Part shown: positions 32,946 through 42,524 of the stretch, in pieces
Position numbering within the stretch: position 1 is the stretch's first letter
Layout: the number at the start of each line of letters is the position of its first letter
Origin: Oscillospiraceae bacterium
GTDB taxonomy: Bacteria; Bacillota; Clostridia; Oscillospirales; Acutalibacteraceae
Assembly (NCBI GenBank): GCA_022650455.1
Contig: JALCPO010000005.1
Span: forward strand, 1 to 64,000
Direction: 5' to 3'
DNA length: 64,000 bases
Translations under genes and position numbers: made by a program
The notes under the pieces: model-generated
Told to the model about the DNA's origin: nothing
Seen by the model: the letters and a program-made list of their open reading frames with translations, nothing else
Databases searched by the model: none

Positions 32946-33835
32946 ACCTGGGTGAGGCGTACCGCGCGGGCAAAAGGCTGCTGGATGCGGCGGGGAACGA
33001 GTCTCCCGCGTTCGACGCGGGGTGCCTGTTCCAAAAAGCCTTCGGCCTGGACCGCCAGCAGAGGATCCTGCGTTCCGCGGCGCCGGCGGACAGGGAGAAA
33101 ACGGCGGCGTACCTCGGCATGGCGCGGGACCGCGCCGCGGGAAGGCCGCTCCAGTACATTCTGGGCGAATGGCCGTTCCTCGGCCTGACGCTCGCGGTGG
33201 GCGAGGGCGTCCTGATCCCCCGGGAAGAAACGGAGCTTCTGGTGCGCGCGGCGGCGCGGCGGCTGAAACCGGTCCGCCGCCCCGAAGTCGTTGATCTCTG
33301 CTCCGGGTCGGGGGCGGTTGCGCTCGGCCTCGCCTCGCTGCTGCCGGGCGCGCGGGTGGCCGCCGCCGAAAAATACGAAGGGGCGCTGGCATTTCTGCGG
33401 CGGAACATCCGGGAAACGGGGGTCCCCGGTGTGACGGCGGTGAAGCTGGACGTGCTCGACCCGAAGGCGGCGGAAGGCTTCCATGAACTGGACGCCGTCG
33501 TTTCCAACCCGCCCTATGTGCGCCGGGGCGAGCTTGCCTCGCTGCAGCGGGATGTGCGGCGCGAGCCGCGCGAAGCGCTGGACGGCGGGGACGACGGCCT
33601 GGCGTTTTACCGGGCGATTGCGGCCGTCTGGCTCCCGAAGCTGAAGCCGGGCGGCGTCGCGGCAGTGGAGATCGGTGAGGGGCAGGCGGCGGACATCCGC
33701 GCGCTTTTCAGCGGTATTTTGGAAGACATCCGGGTTTATCAGGACTTTAACGGGCTGGACCGGGTCGTCGCGGGGCGCCGCGGGAAAACGGAACCCGCGC
33801 CCGACCCGGGGAAAGGACAATCGTTATGGAATTGA
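32942..33835 (+). CDS. prmC: Peptide chain release factor N5-glutamine methyltransferase
   Basis: A 297-aa SAM-dependent enzyme that methylates the GGQ glutamine of release factors 1 and 2. ATG 32942 overlaps the DUF1385 stop; the longer track ORF is read-through in another gene. The N-terminal helical domain contains RPLQYILGEWPFLGLTLAVG and VLIPREETELLVRAA. The SAM motif is VVDLCSGSGAVALGLAS, and the catalytic NPPY is present in AVVSNPPYVRRGELASLQRD. The DUF1385-prmC neighbourhood is common in Clostridia and usually near prfA, which is not present here. Confidence 0.93.
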   Translation: MNLGEAYRAGKRLLDAAGNESPAFDAGCLFQKAFGLDRQQRILRSAAPADREKTAAYLGMARDRAAGRPLQYILGEWPFLGLTLAVGEGVLIPREETELLVRAAARRLKPVRRPEVVDLCSGSGAVALGLASLLPGARVAAAEKYEGALAFLRRNIRETGVPGVTAVKLDVLDPKAAEGFHELDAVVSNPPYVRRGELASLQRDVRREPREALDGGDDGLAFYRAIAAVWLPKLKPGGVAAVEIGEGQAADIRALFSGILEDIRVYQDFNGLDRVVAGRRGKTEPAPDPGKGQSLWN

Positions 33836-34625
33836 GCGAATTGCAGAAAAACGCGGACCGCTTTACGGGCTACGCGGACCTCTACGAGAAAGCAAGGCCC
33901 CGCTGCCCCGGCGCGGTTCCGGAAATCCTGACGGCGTACCTCGGCCGCAGGCCGGACACGGTGGTGGACCTGGGGTGCGGGACCGGGCTTTCCACGCTGG
34001 CGTGGTCGGCGTGGAGCCGAGCGCCGATATGCGGAAAACGGCGGAGAAAAAGGCGCGCGGTGTCCCGAATGTGGAATTCCGCGCGGCGTTCGCGCACGCG
34101 ACCGGCTTGGACGCGCGCAGCGCGGACCTTGTGACGTGCTCGCAGTCGTTCCACTGGATGGAGCCGGTGGGCACGCTTGCGGAGGTCGACCGGATTTTAA
34201 AGCCGGGCGGCATTTTTGCGACCTACGACTGCGACTGGCCGCCCGTCTGCAGCTGGAAGGCCGAAATGGCCTACGAAAAGCTGTTCGGCCTGGTGAAACG
34301 CCTGGAGCGTGACCTTCCGGACGTGCGGGATTCCTTTGTCCGGTGGGAAAAAAGCGGGCACCTGAAACGGATCACGGACAGCGGCTATTTCTGTTACACG
34401 AGGGAAATTGTGTTTTCCAGCACGGAAGACTGCACCGCGGACCGCTTCCTTCTGCTTGCGGAAAGCCAGGGCGGGCTGCAGAAGATCCGCAAAACCGCGC
34501 CGGACGCTGTGGAAGCGGAATGGGAGGAATTCCGGAAGACGGTGCGGAGCCTGTTCGGGGAAAAACGGTTCAAGATCCGGCTGTGCTACCGGATGCGCGT
34601 CGGCGTGAAACCGGAAGGCGCGTGA
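33826..34625 (+). pseudogene. SAM-dependent methyltransferase, broken by an internal deletion/frameshift
   Basis: The first frame (start 33826, overlapping prmC by 10 nt) runs ELQKNADRFTGYADLYEKAR to TVVDLGCGTGLSTLAW, the SAM-binding motif I of a class I methyltransferase. At about 34000 the similarity moves to another frame: VVGVEPSADMRKTAEKKARG, LVTCSQSFHWMEPVGTLAEV and DRILKPGGIFATYDCDWPP, to the stop at 34625. About eight residues usually found between the motifs are missing. The switch lies at GGCGTGGTCGGCGTGG, a short direct repeat, so a slippage or recombination deletion is likely. Product and substrate are unknown. A sequencing error is possible but would not explain the missing residues. 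Confidence 0.75.
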
Positions 34626-34750
34626 CCCGGGCGTTTTCTGCCGGGAAGCCGCGCCGTTCCGCGGAAATGAGGAAAAATGAAAGTTTCGTGAGAAACGCGG
34701 GCGGTGCGTCCCCGGCGGTCCGCGGGTAAGGCGGATGCCATGCGCCCGCC

Positions 34751-34779
34751 TTGCTTTTCCGCCCGGAATCCACTATAAT
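34751..34779 (+). promoter_or_regulatory. Sigma-A-type promoter of recA
   Basis: TTGCTT (34751-34756) and TATAAT (34774-34779) are 17 bp apart, about 35 nt before ATG. No CGAAC-N4-GTTCG type LexA box is visible around it. Confidence 0.7.
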
Positions 34780-34816
34780 GAATTTGTTGGAAAAGTGCAG
34801 GACGGGAGGAACGATT

Positions 34817-35995
34817 ATGGCGGAAAAGGGAATGGCAAGCCGGAAGCCGACAAAAACGGTGAACACCAGCGCCGACAAAAAAGCGGCCCTGGAAACGGCC
34901 CTGGCACAGATTGAAAAACAGTTCGGCAAAGGGGCGGTCATGCGCCTGGGGCAGGACCGGACCATGCAGGTGGAAGCCATCTCAACCGGCTCCATCGGGC
35001 TCGACCTCGCGCTGGGGATCGGCGGGCTGCCGCGCGGCCGCATTGTGGAAATCTTCGGGCCGGAAAGCTCCGGCAAGACGACTCTCGCCCTGCACTGCAT
35101 CGCACAGGGACAGAAAAAGGGCGGAAACGCCGCGTTTATCGACGTGGAGCACGCCCTCGACCCGGTTTACGCCGCGGCCCTCGGGGTGGACGTGGACTCG
35201 CTGCTGGTTTCGCAGCCGGACACCGGCGAGCAGGCGCTGGAGATCACCGAGGCGCTGGTCCGCTCCGGCGCGATCGACGTGATCGTTATCGACTCCGTGG
35301 CGGCGCTGGTTCCGCGCGCGGAGATCGAGGGGCAGATGGGCGACAGCGTGGTCGGCCTGCAGGCGAGGCTGATGTCGCAGGCGCTGCGCAAGCTGGCGGG
35401 AGCCATCTCCAAATCCAACTGCGTCGCCATCTTCATCAATCAGCTGCGCGAAAAGATCGGTGTCGTCTACGGGAACCCGGAGGTCACGACCGGCGGCCGC
35501 GCGCTGAAATTCTACGCTTCGGTGCGGCTCGACGTGCGCCGGGGCGAGGCCCTCAAGTCCGGCAGCGAACAGGTCGGCTCTCGCACGCGCGTGAAGGTCG
35601 TGAAGAACAAGATCGCGCCGCCGTTCCGCACTGCGGAATTCGACATGATGTTCGGCCACGGCATTTCCCACGAGGGCGAGGTGCTCGACCTCGGCGTGGA
35701 GCTGGAGATCATCCAGAAGAGCGGGGCATGGTTCTCCTACGGCGAGACGCGCCTGGGGCAGGGCCGCGACAACGTGAAGAATTTTCTGGCGGAACACCCC
35801 GAAATGGAGCAGGAGATCGAGGCCAGGATCCGGGAAAACACCGACAAGCTGTTCGGCAGGCCCGGCGCCTCGAAGCCCGGCGTTTCCAAACGCGGGGAAC
35901 CCGGCGTGAAGCCCGTGAAGGCGAAAGAGCCTGAAACCGGAGGCAAGGATTCCCGCTACGGCGCGGATATCGACATTGAGGCGGACGACACATGA
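34817..35995 (+). CDS. recA: Recombinase RecA
   Basis: A 392-aa protein. ATG 34817 follows GGGAGGAACGATT; the upstream track start is not supported. Walker A is [20 protein letters not shown], preceded by [20 protein letters not shown]. The signature loop is [14 protein letters not shown], and [20 protein letters not shown] is the L2 region. It coats single-stranded DNA, catalyses strand exchange and stimulates LexA self-cleavage. The C-terminal tail ([20 protein letters not shown]) is longer and more basic than usual but ends in the expected acidic residues. It overlaps recX by 4 nt, so the pair is coupled. Confidence 0.98.
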   Translation: MAEKGMASRKPTKTVNTSADKKAALETALAQIEKQFGKGAVMRLGQDRTMQVEAISTGSIGLDLALGIGGLPRGRIVEIFGPESSGKTTLALHCIAQGQKKGGNAAFIDVEHALDPVYAAALGVDVDSLLVSQPDTGEQALEITEALVRSGAIDVIVIDSVAALVPRAEIEGQMGDSVVGLQARLMSQALRKLAGAISKSNCVAIFINQLREKIGVVYGNPEVTTGGRALKFYASVRLDVRRGEALKSGSEQVGSRTRVKVVKNKIAPPFRTAEFDMMFGHGISHEGEVLDLGVELEIIQKSGAWFSYGETRLGQGRDNVKNFLAEHPEMEQEIEARIRENTDKLFGRPGASKPGVSKRGEPGVKPVKAKEPETGGKDSRYGADIDIEADDT

Positions 35996-36606
35996 TGCTT
36001 TCCGCCGTGGAGCCGCGCGGGAAAGGGCTTGTGGCGCTTTTCGCCGACGGGGAAAAGGCGGCCGACCTCGACGCGGAAACCTACCTGAAATCCGGCCTGA
36101 AGCCGGGCGACTGCCTGACGGACGAGCGTCTGCGCGAATTGGTCGGGGCGAGCGACATCCGCAGGGCGGAGCAGAAGGCGATGAACCTGCTGGGCTACCG
36201 CGCCCATTCCCGGAGGGAGCTTGCCCGGAAGCTGGGCAGGACGTTCCCCCGGGAAGCCGCCGAAAAGGCGGCGGAGAAAATGGAAGAACTCGGGCTTGTG
36301 GACGATGCGGAGTACGCGCGATCGCTGGCGGCGGAGCTGTTCCGCGGGAAAGGCTACGCCGCTTCGCGCGTGCGGCTGGAGCTGATGCGCAGGGGCGTGG
36401 ACCGGGAGCTGGCCGAACAGGCCGCGGCAGAGGCGGAGCCGGAGCCGCGCGAGGCGGTCCGGCGGATCGTGGAGCGCAAATACGCGCGCTTCCTGGGCGA
36501 CGAAAAGGGCCGCCGCCGGACGGCGGCGGCCCTGCAGCGCCTGGGTTACCGGTGGGACGACATCCGGGGCGCGCTCCGGGAATTTACAGTGGATGAGGAT
36601 GAATAA
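35992..36606 (+). CDS. recX: Regulatory protein RecX
   Basis: A 204-aa protein rich in Arg, Glu and Ala that modulates RecA filaments. The RecX three-helix repeats are visible: [20 protein letters not shown], then [20 protein letters not shown], then [20 protein letters not shown], and a last unit ending [21 protein letters not shown] overlaps the recA stop (ATGA). The start of rimO is directly abutting (TAAATG), so recA-recX-rimO-pgsA form one operon. Confidence 0.93.
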   Translation: MMLSAVEPRGKGLVALFADGEKAADLDAETYLKSGLKPGDCLTDERLRELVGASDIRRAEQKAMNLLGYRAHSRRELARKLGRTFPREAAEKAAEKMEELGLVDDAEYARSLAAELFRGKGYAASRVRLELMRRGVDRELAEQAAAEAEPEPREAVRRIVERKYARFLGDEKGRRRTAAALQRLGYRWDDIRGALREFTVDEDE

Positions 36607-37953
36607 ATGGCGGATTCGGTGGGGCTGGTCAATCTCGGCTGTGCGAAAAATCAGGTGGACGGCGAAAGGATGCTGGCCGCCCTGCAAGGGGCCGGCTACA
36701 CGGTAAAGGACGACGCCGCGCTCGCGGACGCCGTCCTGGTGAACACCTGCGGGTTCATCACCTCCGCCAAGCAGGAGGCCATCGGGGAGATCCTCGAAAT
36801 GGCGCGCCTGAAAAAAGAGGGAAAGATCCGGGCGATCATCGTCACGGGGTGCCTGGCCGAGCGCTACCGGGAGCAGGTGAGGAAGGAAATCCCCGAGGCC
36901 GACGCCGTGGTGGGGATCGGCGGGGACGCGGACATCGTTTCGGTGGTGAGGAATGCGCTCGCCGGGCGGAAGGAAGAGCTGTTCCCGGAAAAGACGGAGC
37001 TTCCGCTGTGCGGCGAGCGCCTGCTGCTGACGCCGAGCTGGTCGGCCTACCTGAAGATTGCGGAGGGGTGCGACAACCGCTGCTCCTACTGCGCCATCCC
37101 GATGATCCGCGGGCGGTACCGTTCCCGCACGATGGAGGACGTCGAGCGGGAAGCCCGGTCGCTGGCGGAAAACGGCGCGAAGGAATTGATCCTGATCGCG
37201 CAGGACACCACGCGGTACGGCGCCGACCTTTACGGAGAGCCCTCGCTGCCGGAGCTGCTCCGCCGCCTGTGCCGGGTCGACGGGGTCGAGTGGCTCCGCG
37301 TGCTGTACGGGTACCCGGAGACGGTGACGGACGAGCTTCTGCGGACCATGGCGGAAGAGGAAAAGGTCGTGAAGTACATTGACCTTCCGCTCCAGCACTG
37401 TAACCGGGCGATCCTGCGCTCCATGAAGCGCGGAGGGAGCCGGGAGGAGCTGACCGCGCTGATCCGTAAAATGCGGAAAGCCGTGCCCGGCCTTGTGCTG
37501 CGCACGACGCTGATCGCCGGCTACCCCGGCGAGACGGAGGAGCAGTTCGACGAGCTGTGCTCCTTCGTGCGGGAAATCCGCTTCGAGCGCCTCGGGTGCT
37601 TCGCCTACTCGCAGGAAGAGGACACGGCCGCGGCGGGGCTGCCGGGACAGATCGACGAAGAGGAAAAGCAGCGGCGCGCGGAAATGATCCAGGAAATCCA
37701 GATGAACATCATGCAGGAGCAGGGAGAGCGGATGGCGGGAAAGACCCTGCGCGTGCTGGCGGAAGGCTTCGACCGCTACGCGGACTGCTGGTTCGGGCGG
37801 TCGTACAGGGACTCGCCCGACGTGGACGGGAAAATCTTTTTTCAGGCAAAAGGGAAAAAGCCTGTGCCGGGCCGTTTCGTCCGGGTGAAAATCACGGGCT
37901 GCGTCGACGGTGACCTGACGGGGGAAGCCGTGGAACAGGGGGATGAAAAATGA
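36607..37953 (+). CDS. rimO: Ribosomal protein S12 methylthiotransferase RimO
   Basis: A 448-aa radical SAM enzyme that methylthiolates an aspartate of ribosomal protein S12. The N-terminal UPF0004 domain carries three cluster cysteines (VNLGCAKNQVD, VNTCGFI, VTGCLAERY). The radical SAM cluster motif is EGCDNRCSYCAIPMIRGRYR. Later blocks include YIDLPLQHCNRAILRSMKRG and TLIAGYPGETEEQFDEL. A C-terminal TRAM domain follows (GKTLRVLAEGFDRYADCWFG, VPGRFVRVKITG). The conserved SxPEGCD-like site and the S12-type sequence favour RimO over MiaB. It begins with no gap after recX and overlaps pgsA by 4 nt. Confidence 0.96.
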   Translation: MADSVGLVNLGCAKNQVDGERMLAALQGAGYTVKDDAALADAVLVNTCGFITSAKQEAIGEILEMARLKKEGKIRAIIVTGCLAERYREQVRKEIPEADAVVGIGGDADIVSVVRNALAGRKEELFPEKTELPLCGERLLLTPSWSAYLKIAEGCDNRCSYCAIPMIRGRYRSRTMEDVEREARSLAENGAKELILIAQDTTRYGADLYGEPSLPELLRRLCRVDGVEWLRVLYGYPETVTDELLRTMAEEEKVVKYIDLPLQHCNRAILRSMKRGGSREELTALIRKMRKAVPGLVLRTTLIAGYPGETEEQFDELCSFVREIRFERLGCFAYSQEEDTAAAGLPGQIDEEEKQRRAEMIQEIQMNIMQEQGERMAGKTLRVLAEGFDRYADCWFGRSYRDSPDVDGKIFFQAKGKKPVPGRFVRVKITGCVDGDLTGEAVEQGDEK

Positions 37954-38522
37954 ACCTGCCGAACAAGCTGACTCTGCTCCGCGCCCTGCTGGTGCCGGTG
38001 TTTGTGGTCTTTGCGCTGTACCCGCAGATCCCCATGCACTACCTTTGGGCGCTGATCGTGTTTCTGGCCGCGTCCCTGACCGACCACTACGACGGGAAGA
38101 TTGCGCGGAAGCGGAACCTGATTACGAATTTCGGAAAATTCCTCGACCCCCTCGCGGACAAAATCCTCGTGATCTCCGCCCTCGTCTGCCTGATGCAGCT
38201 CGGGTTCGCGAACGTCTGGTGCGTGCTCATCATCATCGCCCGCGAGCTGATGGTGACGTCGCTGCGCCTGCTCGCCGTGGAAGCGAACGGCACCGTGATC
38301 GCGGCGAACAAGTGGGGGAAAGTGAAGACCGCGAGCCAGATGACGGCCGTTCTGTTCATCCTGTTCTTCCAGAGCCTGCGCGACCTTCTGCACCTCACCG
38401 CCGGCGCCGGGACGCTGCTGCTGATCGGGAACATCCTGGTCTGGACCGCGGCCCTGTTCACGGTGATCTCCGGCGCCGTTTACATGAAGGAAAATCTCCA
38501 TTTTATCAGCACCACGAAGTAA
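37950..38522 (+). CDS. pgsA: CDP-diacylglycerol-glycerol-3-phosphate 3-phosphatidyltransferase
   Basis: A 190-aa membrane enzyme that makes phosphatidylglycerol phosphate, the first step to phosphatidylglycerol and cardiolipin. The N-terminus MNLPNKLTLLRALLVPVFVV is typical. The CDP-alcohol transferase motif D-x2-DG-x2-AR-x8-G-x3-D-x3-D is complete in TDHYDGKIARKRNLITNFGK followed by FLDPLADK. About five TM helices are predicted. It is the last gene of the recA operon, as in many Clostridia and Bacilli. The Cys T-box unit starts directly after it. Confidence 0.95.
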   Translation: MNLPNKLTLLRALLVPVFVVFALYPQIPMHYLWALIVFLAASLTDHYDGKIARKRNLITNFGKFLDPLADKILVISALVCLMQLGFANVWCVLIIIARELMVTSLRLLAVEANGTVIAANKWGKVKTASQMTAVLFILFFQSLRDLLHLTAGAGTLLLIGNILVWTAALFTVISGAVYMKENLHFISTTK

Positions 38523-38528
38523 AGGGTG

Positions 38529-38557
38529 TTTACAGATGCGGCTTTCTGTATTATACT
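38529..38557 (+). promoter_or_regulatory. Sigma-A-type promoter of the cysE-cysS T-box unit
   Basis: TTTACA (38529-38534) and TATACT (38552-38557) are 17 bp apart, directly after the pgsA stop. Confidence 0.75.
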
Positions 38558-38563
38558 GAAAAG

Positions 38564-38836
38564 TAACAGCCGGACGGGGTCCGGATTATACTGGAATGAG
38601 AAAATGCGATGAGCGGAAGAAGTAACCGCCAACGAGGGCACCAGAGAGAAAGCGTCACCGGCTGAGAGCGCTTTTTTGCCCGGCAGGCGGCCAAATGCGT
38701 CCGTGAGCGGGCGGGGGGAAACGAAGTATCCCCGCACGGGTGGCTCCGTTAACGGCCGCCATGAGCAAGAAAACGGAGTGGAACCGCGGATTTTTTCGCC
38801 TCCGTCCCCTTTTTGGGGGACGGAGGCTTTCTTTTT
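38564..38836 (+). ncRNA. T-box leader with UGC (Cys) specifier
   Basis: The leader has the T-box order. AGAAGTAACC (AGTA-type bulge) comes near its 5' end, followed by AGAGAGAAAGCG...GGCTGAGAGCGC. The specifier-loop strand CCAAATGCGTCC has codon TGC at 38696-38698. The antiterminator bulge is GAGTGGAACCGCGGA (38776-38790), and a terminator (GCCTCCGTCCCC/GGGGGACGGAGGC plus T-rich tail) ends at about 38836. Uncharged tRNA-Cys would pair with UGC and the UGGA bulge and allow read-through into cysE-cysS. The 416-nt gap between pgsA and cysE is filled by this element. Confidence 0.93.
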
Positions 38837-38938
38837 GCAGGCCGGTGAAACCGGGGAAAGGAAGGACCCCGCCGGTCTCCCATGACAAAACGCGAAAGTT
38901 TTCGCAGGGCCTTTTCCAAGAGGCCGAGGAGGGTTTCT

Positions 38939-39613
38939 ATGTTTGACGAACTGAAGGCGGAACTGGATTCCATCATGGACCGTGACCCGGCGGCCCGGTC
39001 CCGGCTGGAAGTCTACTTTCTGTATTCGGGGTTCAAGGCGGTGCGCTCCTACCGCAGGGCACACTGGTTTTACGAGCATAACCATAAATTCATCGCGCGG
39101 TATATTTCCCAGCGCTGCCGCCATAAAACGGGGATTGAAATCCACCCGGGCGCGAAAATCGGGAAAGGGCTGTTCATCGACCACGGGATGGGCGTCGTTA
39201 TCGGCGAGACGTCGGAGATCGGCGACAACTGCACGCTGTACCAGGGCGTGACGCTCGGCGGCACCGGCAAGGACCACGGCAAGCGCCACCCGACGCTGGG
39301 CAACAACGTACTGGTGGGCGCGGGCGCGAAAATCCTCGGGCCCTTCCGCGTGGGGAACAACGCCCGCGTGGCCGCGGGCGCCGTGGTGCTGGACGAAGTC
39401 CCGCCGAACGCGACGGCGGTGGGCGTGCCGGCCCGCATCGTGCGCCTGGACGGCGTGCGGCCGGCGAACCTGGACCAGATCCACATCGGCGACCCGGTTT
39501 CCCAGCAGCTCTGCTACCTGGGCTGCGAAATCGGGCGCCTTCAGAGGCAGCTGGAAGCAATGGGGAAAAAACCCGGGGGAACGGATTCCGGGAAGAATTC
39601 CGGAAAAAAATAA
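38939..39613 (+). CDS. cysE: Serine O-acetyltransferase
   Basis: A 224-aa left-handed beta-helix enzyme that makes O-acetylserine, the precursor of cysteine. ATG 38939 follows GAGGAGGGTTTCT; the track start 19 codons earlier lies in the leader. The helical N-terminus is followed by hexapeptide repeats with the active-site region IHPGAKIGKGLFIDHGMGVV, TSEIGDNCTLYQGVTLGGTG and VLVGAGAKILGPFRVGNNAR. The C-terminal tail includes VGVPARIVRLDG. It is co-transcribed with cysS behind a Cys T-box, so it is made when charged tRNA-Cys is scarce. CysK is not in the window. Confidence 0.95.
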   Translation: MFDELKAELDSIMDRDPAARSRLEVYFLYSGFKAVRSYRRAHWFYEHNHKFIARYISQRCRHKTGIEIHPGAKIGKGLFIDHGMGVVIGETSEIGDNCTLYQGVTLGGTGKDHGKRHPTLGNNVLVGAGAKILGPFRVGNNARVAAGAVVLDEVPPNATAVGVPARIVRLDGVRPANLDQIHIGDPVSQQLCYLGCEIGRLQRQLEAMGKKPGGTDSGKNSGKK

Positions 39614-39661
39614 GAGAGACGGCCCGGCTGGCCGGATAAAAACAGACAGGAGGAAACAAAA

Positions 39662-41068
39662 ATGAAAATCTACAACACGCTGACCCGGAAGAAGGAAGAA
39701 TTTGTCCCCCTTGTTCCCGGCGAGGCGAAAATCTACGCCTGCGGCCCGACCGTTTACAACTTCATCCACATCGGAAACGCGAGGCCGATCTGCATTTTCG
39801 ACGTACTGCGCCGCTACCTGGAGTACCGCGGCATGAAGGTGACCTTCGTGCAGAATTTCACCGACATCGACGACAAGATCATTCGCCGCGCGAACGAGGA
39901 GCACACCGATTACCTGACGGTTTCCCGCCGGTACATCGAGGAATACAAGACTGACGCGAAAGGGCTGAACGTGCGCCCGGCGACCGTCCATCCGCTCGCG
40001 ACCGAAAACATCGACGAGATCATCGGCATCATCTCCACGCTGGTGGAAAAGGGATACGCGTACCCCGTCCCCGGCGGCGACGTGTATTTCCGGACCCTCA
40101 GGGACAGGGAATACGGGAAGCTTTCGCATCAGCCGCTGGACGACCTGAAGTCCGGCGCGCGCATCGCCGTTGGGGAGCAGAAGGAGGACCCGCTGGACTT
40201 CGCCCTGTGGAAAGGCTCGAAGCCCGGCGAGCCGAGCTGGATCTCCCCGTGGGGGAAAGGGCGCCCCGGCTGGCACATCGAGTGCTCCGCCATGGCGCGC
40301 CGCTACCTCGGCAGGACCATCGACATCCACTGCGGCGGGCAGGACCTGATCTTCCCGCACCACGAAAACGAGATTGCGCAGAGCGAATGCTGCAACGGCG
40401 TGCCGTTCGCCCATTACTGGATGCACAACGGGTACATCAACATCGACAACCGGAAAATGTCGAAATCCCTCGGCAATTTCTTCACCGTGCGCGACGTGGC
40501 GGAAAAGTACGGCTACGAGCCGATCCGCTACCTGATGGTTTCGGCGCATTACCGCACGCCGATCAACTACAGCGTGGACGTCATTGAGCAGTGCCGCGCC
40601 TCGCTGGAGCGTCTTTACAACTGCCGCGGCAACCTGGAATTTTTGATGCGGCATTCCCCCTCGGGCGAAAAAGAAGGGGAAAGAGCCGTCCGCCGCAGGC
40701 TGGAAGGCTACCAGGACAAATTCATCGAGTCCATGGAGGACGACCTGAACACCGCCGACGCGCTTTCGGCGCTGTTCGACCTGGCGAAGGACATCAACAC
40801 CAGCCTGAACGCCGCGGCCGCGCCGTCGAAGGAGCTCTGCGCGTCTGCGCTGGACCTTTTCAACGAGCTGGCGGACGTGCTCGGCCTTCTGTACGCAAAA
40901 AAGCAGGACTCCGCCGACGGGGAGATCGAGAAGCTGATCGAGGCGCGTGCGAAAGCCCGCAGGGAAAAGAACTGGGCGGAAGCCGACCGCATCCGCGACG
41001 AGCTGAAAGCCCGCCATGTGGTTGTGGAGGATACTCCGCAGGGCGCGAAGTGGAAGATCGTGGAATAA
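39662..41068 (+). CDS. cysS: Cysteinyl-tRNA synthetase
   Basis: A 468-aa class I synthetase. The HIGH-type motif is IHIGNARP at residues 35-42, and KMSKS is in [12 protein letters not shown] near 265. Zinc ligands are Cys27 (YACGPTVYN), Cys in [14 protein letters not shown], and the His/Glu in [12 protein letters not shown]. The C-terminal helical anticodon-binding part ends [20 protein letters not shown]. The start follows AGGAGGAAACAAAA, 48 nt after cysE. Control through the upstream T-box couples charging capacity to cysteine supply. Confidence 0.98.
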   Translation: MKIYNTLTRKKEEFVPLVPGEAKIYACGPTVYNFIHIGNARPICIFDVLRRYLEYRGMKVTFVQNFTDIDDKIIRRANEEHTDYLTVSRRYIEEYKTDAKGLNVRPATVHPLATENIDEIIGIISTLVEKGYAYPVPGGDVYFRTLRDREYGKLSHQPLDDLKSGARIAVGEQKEDPLDFALWKGSKPGEPSWISPWGKGRPGWHIECSAMARRYLGRTIDIHCGGQDLIFPHHENEIAQSECCNGVPFAHYWMHNGYINIDNRKMSKSLGNFFTVRDVAEKYGYEPIRYLMVSAHYRTPINYSVDVIEQCRASLERLYNCRGNLEFLMRHSPSGEKEGERAVRRRLEGYQDKFIESMEDDLNTADALSALFDLAKDINTSLNAAAAPSKELCASALDLFNELADVLGLLYAKKQDSADGEIEKLIEARAKARREKNWAEADRIRDELKARHVVVEDTPQGAKWKIVE

Positions 41069-41187
41069 AGCATGGGCGCTCGATAATATCCGAAACCGGA
41101 TGCCGGCGGTCCGGTATTTCGTGATTCAGACTCCGTTTCTTTTCACCCGGCCTTTTCTTTCCGGAGAGAAAAGGCTGGCACAAAAAT

Positions 41188-41214
41188 CCCCCGGGGCATA
41201 AACTGCTCTGGGGG
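41188..41214 (+). promoter_or_regulatory. Hairpin enclosing the Nramp-like gene's ribosome binding site
   Basis: CCCCCGGGGCA and TGCTCTGGGGG can pair across a 5-nt loop. The only ribosome-binding-like sequence before ATG 41222 is the GGGGGTG in its 3' arm. A second hairpin (GCCTTTTCT/AGAGAAAAGGC) lies 15 nt upstream. The structure could also end the cysS transcript (TGTTTT follows), which would place the terminator directly on the next start. Confidence 0.45.
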
Positions 41215-41221
41215 TGTTTTC

Positions 41222-42442
41222 ATGCGCGGAAAAAAGCGGCGGCCCTTTTTTCTGTTCCTGTTCCTCGGGCCGGGCCTTCTGGCCGCCATGGCGGACAACG
41301 ACGCGGGCGGGCTGATTTCCTACACCGTGACGGGCACGAAATTCGGCTGGGCGGTATTCGTGCCGCTCACCCTGTGCCTTGCCGCCGTGACCTACACCGT
41401 GCAGGAAATGGCGATGCGGCTCGGCGTGGCTTCCGGCCGCGGGTACACCCGGCTGCTGCGCGAACGCTATGGCACGGGCTGGATGGTGTTTCAGGTCGCG
41501 GCGCTTTTTCTGGAAAACCAGCTCACGCTCCTGACGGAATTCGTGGGGATGTCCGCCGGGCTGGAGCTTCTGGGCTTCCCGGTCTGGGCTGCCGTGGCCG
41601 TGAGCGTGGGGCTGGCGCTCTCCATCGCCGTGCTGAGCGGGTATAAGGCGAAGGAGCGCTTCGGGCTGCTGATCGGCTCGTTTCACCTGCTGTTTCTTTT
41701 TTTCGCGCTTTTTGCGCGCCCCGCCGCCGGGGTACAGGAGAGCGTGCGGCTCTGCTCCGGGCCTTCGTTCCGGTGGTACGCGGCGGCACTGGCGGGAAAC
41801 GCGATCGCCCCGTGGATGATCTTTTACCAGAACGGGGCCTATGCGGACAAAGGGATGAAAGCGCGGCACATCCGCGCCGGCCGGGCGGATACGCTGGCCG
41901 GCTGCGTGTGCCAGGGGCTTGTGGCGGCGGCCCTGATCTTCATCGGCTCCTCGCTGTACGGGATGGTCCCGGACCTGGAGAACGCGGGGGCGCCGCAGAT
42001 CGTCGCGGCTCTGGACGCGCGGTTCGGGCCGGCCGCGGGCGTGCTGTTCGCGCTGGGGCTGTTTGATTCCGGCCTGCTCGCGGCCGTGACGGTTTCGCTT
42101 TCTTCCTCGTGGAGCATCGCCGAGTCGTTCGGATGGTCGAAAAGCCTGAACGACAGCGTCCGCGAGGCGCCCGGGTTTTACGGAATCTACGCGTTCAGCG
42201 TCCTGCTTGCGGCGGGGATGGCCCTGGCGCCGGGCCTCAGGCTGAACGGGATCTCGGTATTCGTCCAGGTTGCGGGGGGCGCGCTGATGACCCCGATCCT
42301 TTTTTTCCTGACGCTGCTCACGTCGAATCGGGATGTGATGGGGGAACATGCGAACAGCCTCCGGCAAAAGGTCCGGGCTTGGGTCTGCGTGGGAATTTTA
42401 ATGGCGGTGTCGGCGTTTGCGGCCGCTCTGGCTATTGTTTAG
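41222..42442 (+). CDS. Nramp-like divalent metal transporter with an altered metal site
   Basis: A 406-aa membrane protein with about 11 TM helices of the Nramp/LeuT-fold superfamily. TM1 reads GPGLLAAMADNDAGGLISYT: the canonical DPGN is replaced by DAGG (Asp27). TM6 reads LAGNAIAPWMIFYQNGA: the canonical metal-binding MPH is replaced by APW. Loss of the soft Met ligand is known in Nramp-related magnesium transporters of Clostridia and suggests Mg or another hard cation rather than Mn/Fe; that is inference. It follows cysS by 150 nt, with an RBS hairpin just before the start. No metal-responsive operator was recognised. Confidence 0.82.
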   Translation: MRGKKRRPFFLFLFLGPGLLAAMADNDAGGLISYTVTGTKFGWAVFVPLTLCLAAVTYTVQEMAMRLGVASGRGYTRLLRERYGTGWMVFQVAALFLENQLTLLTEFVGMSAGLELLGFPVWAAVAVSVGLALSIAVLSGYKAKERFGLLIGSFHLLFLFFALFARPAAGVQESVRLCSGPSFRWYAAALAGNAIAPWMIFYQNGAYADKGMKARHIRAGRADTLAGCVCQGLVAAALIFIGSSLYGMVPDLENAGAPQIVAALDARFGPAAGVLFALGLFDSGLLAAVTVSLSSSWSIAESFGWSKSLNDSVREAPGFYGIYAFSVLLAAGMALAPGLRLNGISVFVQVAGGALMTPILFFLTLLTSNRDVMGEHANSLRQKVRAWVCVGILMAVSAFAAALAIV

Positions 42443-42524
42443 GGGGAACCGGAGCTTGCGCGGTTCCCGGTTTGGGGATACAATGGGAAGCGGACGGATT
42501 TGTGAATCGGGAAGGGAAAGCGGA

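Noticed and set aside
34626-34816. LexA/SOS box at recA
   Set aside because: No CGAAC-N4-GTTCG-like palindrome was found near the promoter.
38480-41017. 845-aa minus-strand ORF across the T-box, cysE and cysS
   Set aside because: It covers a T-box leader and two conserved genes in antisense, with no homologous motif.
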